Assembly: GCA_039806065.1 (NCBI GenBank)
Contig: JBDKJS010000094.1
Span: 1-42,742, forward strand
DNA length: 42,742 nucleotides
Direction of reading: 5' to 3'
Origin: JBDKJS01 sp039806065
GTDB taxonomy: Bacteria > Bacteroidota > Bacteroidia > AKYH767-A > 2013-40CM-41-45
Position 1 is the first letter of the stretch. The number at the start of each line of letters is the position of its first letter. The translations under genes were made by a program, and so were the position numbers. Positions 36,652-42,742 of this stretch are shown in pieces. The notes under the pieces are model-generated. The model had not been told where the DNA came from. It saw nothing but the letters and a program-made list of their open reading frames with translations, and did no database searches.

Positions 36652-37683
36652 ATGGATCGGATTTGCTTTTTTTGTCAAGTGTTATTCTTATTGACTTCAT
36701 TGGAAGGTATTTGTCAAAATTTAATACCGAATTCTGGCTTTGAAGAATTAATTACTGTCCCACTCTCAAATGCCTTTGATGCAGCTTATCCATGGAAAGG
36801 CCCTTCTGTGGATCTCTATGGTCCAAGGCCAGATTCTGGGTTTCGTTTTGAACCTTTTAAATTAGAAAGTGGCGCTATTGAAGGAGATCATTATATGGGT
36901 TTAAATTTATATTCTAATGTAAATAAAGAGTATGCATTGGTTCCATTGACAACTTCACCTAAAAATGGAAATAGGTATTTACTTTCATTTTATTATCAGT
37001 TTTTCTCAACAGGAAAAATAAAGAATTTTGAAGGTTCTTTGAAGTTTTTTGACAATAAAAATACCATTGATCTTATTAACCCTGATAATTTGGATTATTC
37101 GATAAGATTAACCTTTGATTCACCGAAAAAATCAAAGCGTTGGGAGTTCTTCGAAAAGTCATTTGTTGCAAACGGGGATGAAGTTTTTTTTCAAATTAGT
37201 TATGATGGAGTATGTAAAAAAAATAAACTCGCTTATTTTTTTTTCGATAAATTTTCTTTAAAATGCTTAGATTGTGAAAGGGGTCAAACACTGAGTGTGC
37301 CTTTGGCTGAGAATACTCCTAGTTATGAACAGACTCTTGTCGAAGATCAGATTTACATGCTTTATTTCAAAACAAATGACTATGTACTATCTAAAGGTCA
37401 AGTAGATTCCTTGAATCAAATTGCGAGTCTTCTAAATAATGGCAATTTTAAGGTGTTGATTAGTGGTCATTCTGATAGTTCTGGAAATGAACGTTATAAT
37501 GTGGAATTGTCTCGCAAGCGAGCTATTGCAGTAAAAAATGAACTGTTAAAAAGTGGCTTAGTTGATTCAAGGGTAGATTGCGAATGGTTTGGGTGCTCAA
37601 ATCCAATTTTATCTAGTTCAGCAATTCAAGATTGTAGTATGTGTCGAAGAGTAGAAATAAAAATTTTAGGAAAACAGAAGTGA
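36652..37683 (+). CDS. Exported protein with OmpA-like peptidoglycan-binding domain
   Basis: This is a 343-residue protein. Its signal peptide has a hydrophobic core in FFCQVLFLLTSLEGICQ. The mature start NLIPNSGFEEL opens a beta-sandwich-like region at about 20-205, common in Bacteroidota surface proteins. The C-terminal 110 residues are an OmpA domain: MLYFKTNDYVLSKGQVDSL, then VLISGHSDSSGNERYN and LSRKRAIAVKNELLKSG, with the Asp and Arg that contact diaminopimelate. A CSMCRR motif near the end is unusual. The ATG at 36652 was chosen over a TTG at 36625, since it places the signal peptide at the N-terminus. It lies 31 bases after the broken T9SS gene and may have shared its transcript. Confidence 0.85.
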   Translation: MDRICFFCQVLFLLTSLEGICQNLIPNSGFEELITVPLSNAFDAAYPWKGPSVDLYGPRPDSGFRFEPFKLESGAIEGDHYMGLNLYSNVNKEYALVPLTTSPKNGNRYLLSFYYQFFSTGKIKNFEGSLKFFDNKNTIDLINPDNLDYSIRLTFDSPKKSKRWEFFEKSFVANGDEVFFQISYDGVCKKNKLAYFFFDKFSLKCLDCERGQTLSVPLAENTPSYEQTLVEDQIYMLYFKTNDYVLSKGQVDSLNQIASLLNNGNFKVLISGHSDSSGNERYNVELSRKRAIAVKNELLKSGLVDSRVDCEWFGCSNPILSSSAIQDCSMCRRVEIKILGKQK

Positions 37684-37789
37684 ATTAATAACCATAAATT
37701 TTAGATTAATTTAGCTTGTCTTATTTTAAACAATTTTCGATTGCTAATAATTGTTACATTTAATAATAGCTAACATGTGCCATTAATTA

Positions 37790-39550
37790 TTAAACGTTGT
37801 GTTTCCGCTCGCCAATTTGCTGGCGCCACATGGCATAGTATAGGCCTTTGGACTGAAGCAATTGTTGGTGTGTGCCATGTTCGGCAACACTACCTTTTTC
37901 AAGAACAAATATTTCATCGGCATGCATGATGGTGCTCAGTCGGTGAGCTATCATAATGGTGATGTGCTGATGGGTTTGATTAATTTGTTTTACAGTGTCT
38001 GTAATGTCTTGTTCGGTGATAGAATCAAGTGAAGAGGTAGCTTCATCTAGGATCAATAATTGTGGTGAACGTAAGAGTGCACGAGCAATTGAAAGGCGTT
38101 GTTTTTCTCCTCCACTTAATTTTATTCCACCTTCGCCTATGATGCTTTCTATTCCATTGCCAGCACGTGCCAAAAGGTGTTGGCAGCTGGCATTATTTAG
38201 AGCATCAGTTATTTGTTGGTCAGTGGCTTCAGGATTTACAAATCGTAGGTTTTCTTTGATACTGCCGGCAAATAGTTGGGTGTCTTGGGTCACAAAACCA
38301 AGGTTGTTTTGTAGATCCTGTATGTTTAAGTCTTGTTGATTTATATTGTTGTATAATATTTTGCCATTTTGCGGTTGATAAAGTCCTACGAGCAATTTTA
38401 CAAGGGTGCTTTTGCCAGCACCTGATGGTCCTACGAATGCAACTGTTTGCCCTTTGAAGGCTGTAAAACTAATTTGGTGAACGGCATATCCAAAATTTTG
38501 CTGGTGTTTGAAGCTAACCTCGCTGAATTCAATGCTGTTTAGGGTGGTGAGCGTTTTTGGGTTTGATGGTTTATAATCAACGGGCATAGCCATTAAGTCT
38601 TCAAAATTTTGTAAGGAAGCTTGGGTTTCACGGTATATGGCTATTACGTTGCCCATTTCTTGCAATGGTCCGAATATAAAAAAGCTATAAAACATCAGTG
38701 TAAGTAGTTTTCCTGGTGTGATCACATCTTGAAATACGAGATAGTACAGCAAGAATACAAAACAAGTACGCAAAAAATTGACCGTAGTACCTTGAACAAA
38801 ACTTAAGGAACGAATGTATTTGACTTTGTTTAATTCTAATCCTAAAATTTTATTTGTAGTGCTGTTTAAGCGCTTGATTTCTTGGGGTGCAAGCCCAAGG
38901 CTTTTGACAAGTTCAATATTCCGCAGCGATTCTGTGGTGGAGCCAGCAAGATTGGTTGTTTCTCCAAGGATTTTTTTTGACACTATTTTTATTCGCTTGC
39001 TCAGTGCTGAACTGACCATGGCCAATGCCGGTACAGTGAGAAGTAGTGCAGGAGCTATTGCCCAATGTAAGGTGAAGGAATACCATGTAACAAATAAAAG
39101 TCCTATCAAAGTTTGAAATACGATGCTAATGAAGGCCCCGATAAGTTTTTCACTATCAGTTCTTACTTTGATTAATTTTTGCAGCGTTTCTCCACTACGT
39201 TGATCTTCGAATACTTGAAAGGGTAATTGAAGTGCGTGTTTTATGCCATCTGTGTACATGGCTGCTCCAGTTCTTTGAATTACAACGCTTGTAAAATAGT
39301 CTTGAAAATTTTTTGCTATACGGCTTACCATGGCTACTCCCATGCTAGCCATCAACAGTAATAATAGAGCTTTAGCAAAAACTGCGAAAGGTTGTTGACG
39401 GTAATGGTTTGCATTGAGGCCAAATTCATCCATCATTTTGCCAGCTATAAGTGGATCCATAAGGGAAAAGCATTGGTTGATTGCAGCAAGAAGTAGGGCT
39501 AGAAGTACATATTTCTTATGCGCGCCTATGTATTTAAAAAGTAGTTTCAT
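37790..39550 (-). CDS. ABC exporter, fused permease-ATPase (MsbA/LmrA-like)
   Basis: This is a 586-residue half-transporter. The N-terminal 310 residues form a six-helix ABC exporter membrane domain. The C-terminal ATPase has Walker A VGPSGAGKST near 363, a Q-loop in VTQDTQLF, signature LSGGEKQRLSIARALL near 468, Walker B LLILDEATSSLDS near 490 and H-loop IAHRLST near 525. It should act as a homodimer exporting lipids, drugs or peptides; no peptidase domain or partner gene is present to narrow this. The gene has an ATG start and stands alone on the minus strand. Confidence 0.93.
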   Translation of the reverse strand: MKLLFKYIGAHKKYVLLALLLAAINQCFSLMDPLIAGKMMDEFGLNANHYRQQPFAVFAKALLLLLMASMGVAMVSRIAKNFQDYFTSVVIQRTGAAMYTDGIKHALQLPFQVFEDQRSGETLQKLIKVRTDSEKLIGAFISIVFQTLIGLLFVTWYSFTLHWAIAPALLLTVPALAMVSSALSKRIKIVSKKILGETTNLAGSTTESLRNIELVKSLGLAPQEIKRLNSTTNKILGLELNKVKYIRSLSFVQGTTVNFLRTCFVFLLYYLVFQDVITPGKLLTLMFYSFFIFGPLQEMGNVIAIYRETQASLQNFEDLMAMPVDYKPSNPKTLTTLNSIEFSEVSFKHQQNFGYAVHQISFTAFKGQTVAFVGPSGAGKSTLVKLLVGLYQPQNGKILYNNINQQDLNIQDLQNNLGFVTQDTQLFAGSIKENLRFVNPEATDQQITDALNNASCQHLLARAGNGIESIIGEGGIKLSGGEKQRLSIARALLRSPQLLILDEATSSLDSITEQDITDTVKQINQTHQHITIMIAHRLSTIMHADEIFVLEKGSVAEHGTHQQLLQSKGLYYAMWRQQIGERKHNV

Positions 39551-39630
39551 AGTTGGGGAGACTGTTCTGCAGGACGTTTACGGTGAAAAAATATTTCAAT
39601 TTTTTTGCAATGTACTTAATTTTTAATCAC

Positions 39631-39659
39631 AAAAAAGGCCACCGTATAGGTAGCCTTTT
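39631..39659 (-). terminator. Rho-independent terminator of the Asp-box T9SS gene
   Basis: The inverted repeat AAAAGGC-c-ACC with GGT-a-GCCTTTT has a five-base loop and one mismatched pair. On the minus strand it ends in a T-run and lies about 21 bases after the stop at 39681, upstream of the next minus-strand gene. Confidence 0.75.
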
Positions 39660-39680
39660 AATAGGATTATAGTAATTTAA

Positions 39681-41021
39681 TTATTGAACAATTACTTTAC
39701 TTGTGCTGGTTGAAATTTCATTTCCTATAGAAATTAAATAAAGGCCAGAACCATAAGGAGCGATATCTAATTTTTCATTGATCATTACATCAGTTAGTAT
39801 TGAAGTAGCAACTACTTCGCCAATAGCATTAGTGATGGTAAGTGTCATTGGTTTTTTAGTTTTATTAACCATGTTGATGTTTACTATTCCATTGCTGGGG
39901 TTAGGGTAAAGATTAATATTGCTTACTTCAGCTACTGGGCGAGTACTTAACGGAAGTCCTGAATAAACATAAACTCCTCCATCAGTTGTTGATACCTGAT
40001 CACTGAAGTTACCACACCAGCCAATGGTGTTGTCCACAAAATCAACCGCACCTTGTTGTATACCTTGATCTAATATGATCCAATTAAGGCCATCATCATC
40101 GCTGTAAGCGCTACCCGGATTAGCTTGATCAAGGCTAGTGCAAACATAAGTGTTGGTACCTGGTACGTGAGCTATATTTTGTTGGAAATAGCCTGTGGCA
40201 GGAGTAACCGATGACCATGTAGCTCCACCATCAACAGTTTTGAAGAGGAAGTAAGTAACTGTGGTGGTACCTTGTGTATAAACAGCCAAACCATTCAATG
40301 AATCGCGGAAGGCTACTGTGCCTATGGTGCGTGCGGCAGTGGTTACTGAAGTTACAGCCCAAGTTTGACCAAAGTCAGTTGAGCGGAACATACGCCCTTT
40401 GTTAGTACCGAACCAGATATTATTACCTTTTGCAAAATATCGATCTACAATTCCAAATTCACCAGCTGACGGTGCAGGAATATTGGCTTGCGGAGTTCTT
40501 GTCCAGTTTACGCCACCATCAGTAGTGGTGTACATTTCATAATAGCCTCCATTAGGATCGCCCATGGCCCATCCATTCAATGGATCATTAAAGTGAACCA
40601 CATTGGGGAATGAGTTAGCATCAAATATGCTTCCTGCATTGCTTTGTGGCCAGGTTAAGCCACCATCAGTAGTGTGGAATAAGCCTCCACCAGCACCTAC
40701 TTGATTGTTAAACATAGCCACCCATGCTTCTGTTCCTGATAGTGCGCTGATATTGCTAAACCTAAGAATAGTATCAGAATTAACTGTGCCGGCAGTCCAA
40801 AGATTTCCACCATCATTGGTTTTACTGAAATCAATAGAATTGGCACCGCCACCAGAACCGTCATAGCATATTACCCAGCAATTATCTGCATCTACTGCAT
40901 CAAGATCCGTAACCCCTAGCGAACCAGTAGGTAATCCAAGACTTTGTAAAGTCCATGACTGAGCGCTGCTCAGATTAGTGAATGCAACCAATGCGGCTGC
41001 TACAAGTAAATTTTTTTTCAT
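39681..41021 (-). CDS. Secreted Asp-box (BNR/YCF48-like) repeat protein with T9SS sorting domain
   Basis: This is a 446-residue protein. A signal peptide ends near NLSSAQ. The body is a beta-propeller-like array with at least six Asp-box motifs: TNDGGNLWTAG, TTDGGLTWPQS, TTDGGVNWTRT, STDFGQTWAVT, TVDGGATWSSV and SDDDGLNWIIL, each preceded by a strand with a WxxG-type turn, as in sortilin/BNR and YCF48-like proteins. The C-terminal 75 residues are a type A sorting domain that opens with NLYPNPSNGIVNI and ends with GSGLYLISIGNE. It is likely delivered to the surface by T9SS. Asp-box propellers are often glycan-binding or structural; no catalytic residue set is visible. Confidence 0.9.
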   Translation of the reverse strand: MKKNLLVAAALVAFTNLSSAQSWTLQSLGLPTGSLGVTDLDAVDADNCWVICYDGSGGGANSIDFSKTNDGGNLWTAGTVNSDTILRFSNISALSGTEAWVAMFNNQVGAGGGLFHTTDGGLTWPQSNAGSIFDANSFPNVVHFNDPLNGWAMGDPNGGYYEMYTTTDGGVNWTRTPQANIPAPSAGEFGIVDRYFAKGNNIWFGTNKGRMFRSTDFGQTWAVTSVTTAARTIGTVAFRDSLNGLAVYTQGTTTVTYFLFKTVDGGATWSSVTPATGYFQQNIAHVPGTNTYVCTSLDQANPGSAYSDDDGLNWIILDQGIQQGAVDFVDNTIGWCGNFSDQVSTTDGGVYVYSGLPLSTRPVAEVSNINLYPNPSNGIVNINMVNKTKKPMTLTITNAIGEVVATSILTDVMINEKLDIAPYGSGLYLISIGNEISTSTSKVIVQ

Positions 41022-41058
41022 TCTTTATCGATTTTAAAATGTTGAAATGGTTTTGCTA

Positions 41059-41066
41059 CAAAAGTA
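41059..41066 (-). promoter_or_regulatory. Putative Bacteroidota -7 element for the Asp-box gene
   Basis: On the minus strand this reads TACTTTTG, an exact TAnnTTTG match, about 38 bases upstream of the ATG at 41021. A TTG (CAA at 41082-41084 on the plus strand) lies 15 bases upstream, slightly short for a -33 element. Confidence 0.45.
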
Positions 41067-41177
41067 GCTTTTTTTTGATAACAACCTAATGTGTTTTGTG
41101 AAGCGATTGTCATAATAATTGTTAAAAAATATTGGCTAAAAATTGGAAAGATTAAAAAGTTAAGGCACTGTAGTATT

Positions 41178-41185
41178 TAAATTTG
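41178..41185 (+). promoter_or_regulatory. Putative Bacteroidota -7 element for the TonB-C-like gene
   Basis: TAAATTTG matches TAnnTTTG exactly, about 36 bases upstream of the ATG at 41221. No TTG partner at normal spacing is seen. Confidence 0.35.
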
Positions 41186-41220
41186 TAGTCATTTTCAATT
41201 AAAAAAAACTAAAACAAAAG

Positions 41221-41763
41221 ATGAAAAAATATTATTTGATTTTTATAGTAGGACTTCTTTTTTTCTCAGCCACAGAAATTACCGCGCAGCATACATTAGT
41301 TTTAAAAACTGGTGAAAAAATGAATGGCACAGTCAAAACTTACAAAGATGGTGTGGTATATTTAGATTTCAAGGGAAACGAAATGAAGTTTCAAGTAGCT
41401 GATGTGAGTGCCATATTATTTGATGGTGCTGTTGATGGGATGGGAGCAAAGGCGGTAGCAGCTGAAATTGGCGAGCGATCAATTACAGCAGGATCATATG
41501 TGGTACGATATAAAGTTGCCGATAGGACCATTGTAAAAACTCCGGTAGTGAATAATCTCACCCAAGAACGTGGTACAGTGGTAGTGGATATTTCAGTAGA
41601 TAAATATGGTCATGTGGTGAAAGCCATACCTGGAGCCAAGGGCAGTACTACTACAAGTGAGTATTTGAAAACCAAAGCCAAGCAAGCAGCAGAGAGTGCA
41701 ATTTTTGATAACATACCCACCGCTCCATTAGAGCAAAAGGGTTATGTGATAGTGAGTTTTTAG
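41221..41763 (+). CDS. Exported protein with TonB C-terminal-like domain
   Basis: This is a 180-residue protein with a signal peptide (hydrophobic core in YLIFIVGLLFFSA, cleavage near ITAQ). The first 60 mature residues contain a small beta unit (TLVLKTGEKMNGTVKTY, GVVYLDFKGNEMKFQV, SAILFD) seen in other Bacteroidota proteins of unknown role. The last 70 residues resemble the TonB C-terminal fold: ERGTVVVDISVDKYGHVVKA, then AKQAAESAIFDN and KGYVIVSF. There is no persistent membrane anchor or proline-rich spacer, so it is not a classic energy transducer. It precedes prfB by about 56 bases on the same strand. Confidence 0.65.
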   Translation: MKKYYLIFIVGLLFFSATEITAQHTLVLKTGEKMNGTVKTYKDGVVYLDFKGNEMKFQVADVSAILFDGAVDGMGAKAVAAEIGERSITAGSYVVRYKVADRTIVKTPVVNNLTQERGTVVVDISVDKYGHVVKAIPGAKGSTTTSEYLKTKAKQAAESAIFDNIPTAPLEQKGYVIVSF

Positions 41764-41790
41764 TAATGCATTAGAGGATCTAAAAAATAG

Positions 41791-41798
41791 TATCTTCG
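41791..41798 (+). promoter_or_regulatory. Putative prfB -7 element (one mismatch)
   Basis: TATCTTCG differs from TAnnTTTG at one position and lies 22 bases before the prfB ATG. Confidence 0.3.
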
Positions 41799-41819
41799 CC
41801 ATCATAAATTTTTTTGAGA

Positions 41820-42742
41820 ATGACTATAGAACAGATTGCTAACCTTAACGATCGCTTAGATGCCTTAAGGAGGTATCTTTGAAGTGGATGAAAAAACTGC
41901 AGCCATTAATGCTGCCACTGAGCTAACCTATGCCGATAATTTTTGGGAGGATCCTAAGGCGGCTGAACAAGTACTCAAAGGTATTAGACAAAATAAAAAT
42001 TGGACTGAAGCCTTTGCAAAAGCTAAGTTAGCAGTAGAAGATTTAAATACAATATTCGAATTTTATAAAAGTGGAGATGCCGAAGAGGCAGAGGCTGAAC
42101 AACATCTTAACATAGCCAATCAGGTAATAGAAGATTTGGAGCTCAAGCGAATGTTAGGAGCTGAAGAGGATGTATTAGGAGCGGTACTCACCATTAACAG
42201 CGGGGCAGGAGGCACAGAAAGTCAGGATTGGGCAGATATGCTATATCGAATGTATTTGATGTGGGGAGAGAAAAATGGATATAAAGTAACCGAAGTAGAT
42301 AAAACTTACGGTGATGGCGCTGGAATAAAATCAGCCACACTAGAATTTGAAGGTGATTTTGCATTTGGGTATTTGAAAGCCGAGAGTGGAGTTCATCGCT
42401 TGGTAAGAATATCTCCATTTGATAGTAATGCAAAACGGCATACAAGTTTTGCGTCCGTATTTTCTTATCCAGTTATTGATGATAGTATTGAGATAGATAT
42501 GAAAGAGGGCGATATTGAAATGCAAACTTCGCGCAGTGGAGGTGCTGGTGGGCAAAATGTAAATAAGGTAGAAACCAAAGTTCAATTAACTCATAAACCT
42601 TCAGGTATAGTGGTGGTTTGTCAAGTAGAACGTTCACAAGCTGCCAATAGAGAAAGAGCGATGAAGATGCTTCGCTCACAGTTGTATGAATTAGAATTAA
42701 GGAAACGGAATGAAGCCAAGGCTGCACAGGAGGCGGGCAAAA
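41820..42742 (+). CDS. prfB: Peptide chain release factor 2 with +1 programmed frameshift, 3' end outside window
   Basis: The first frame, ATG at 41820, gives 20 codons (MTIEQIANLNDRLDALRRYL) then an in-frame TGA at 41880-41882. Skipping one base after the CTT codon (41877-41879) continues as EVDEKTAAINAATEL, and this second frame runs to the window end. It contains the RF2 core: GAEEDVLGAVLTINSGAGG, AGGTESQDWADMLYRMY, and the peptidyl-hydrolysis GGQ in RSGGAGGQNVNKVETKVQL. The frameshift signal is textbook: AGGAGG at 41868-41873, a three-base spacer, then CTT-TGA. The factor ends translation at UGA and UAA, and the frameshift gives autoregulation by RF2 level. The terminal ~30 residues lie outside the window. 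Both frames are one gene, not a pseudogene. Confidence 0.97.

Noticed and set aside
37684..37789. Possible terminator between OmpA gene and ABC exporter
   Set aside because: The best inverted repeat is imperfect, all A/T and lacks a T-run.
41820..41882. prfB looked like a frameshifted pseudogene
   Set aside because: The internal AGGAGG, spacing and CTT-TGA are the programmed frameshift signal of RF2, and the downstream frame is complete to the window edge.

Overview
The window looks like chromosomal DNA from a member of the Bacteroidota. It is AT-rich. Three genes (24189-24998, 39681-41021, and the broken gene at 35895-36620) end in type A type-IX-secretion sorting domains. Ribosome-binding sites are weak or absent, and several intergenic gaps carry the TAnnTTTG promoter element typical of the phylum. 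No rRNA, tRNA, CRISPR array, IS element or phage gene was seen.

Layout. 1-4332: the 3' part of a very large protein of unknown function that runs in from upstream. 4333-5253: M42 metallopeptidase (minus). 5378-7841: overlapping ABC ATPase, permease and LolA-like periplasmic protein. 7961-9571: DUF4139/MuiA-like secreted protein. 9568-10683: membrane endonuclease/exonuclease/phosphatase protein (minus). 10878-14804: Mpl-type Mur ligase, DUF1573 protein and M61 glycyl aminopeptidase. 14801-15181: RidA (minus). 15237-18192: TrpG/PabA glutamine amidotransferase and PBP1A. 18182-21359 (minus): a tight run of cyanophycinase, DAGK-like lipid kinase, membrane DgkA-type kinase, SUI1 factor and YhhN. 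21527-26980: cyanophycin synthetase, a secreted Cys-rich protein, kynurenine 3-monooxygenase and a sphingomyelin-synthase-like PAP2 protein. 27053-32529: FabG, VWA-like membrane protein, YwqK/MORN-repeat protein, MnmA and a lipoprotein, ending at a bidirectional terminator. 32598-35505 (minus): M20 dipeptidase and GpmI. 35506-37683: an AT-rich patch with a pseudogenised T9SS cargo gene and an OmpA-domain protein. 37790-39550: ABC exporter (minus). 39681-41021: Asp-box repeat T9SS protein (minus). 41221-41763: TonB-C-like protein. 41820 to the end: prfB (RF2) with its +1 programmed frameshift, truncated by the window edge.

Themes. Envelope and lipid functions dominate: peptidoglycan synthesis and recycling, lipid kinases, lysoplasmalogenase-like YhhN, PAP2, LolA/ABC and T9SS cargo. 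The most interesting metabolic unit is the divergent cyanophycinase/cyanophycin synthetase pair, which suggests that this heterotroph stores nitrogen as an Asp-Arg polymer. The clearest sequence-level oddities are the RF2 frameshift signal and the gene at 35895-36620, which carries two in-frame stops. I did not find a convincing wholly new defence or mobile system.
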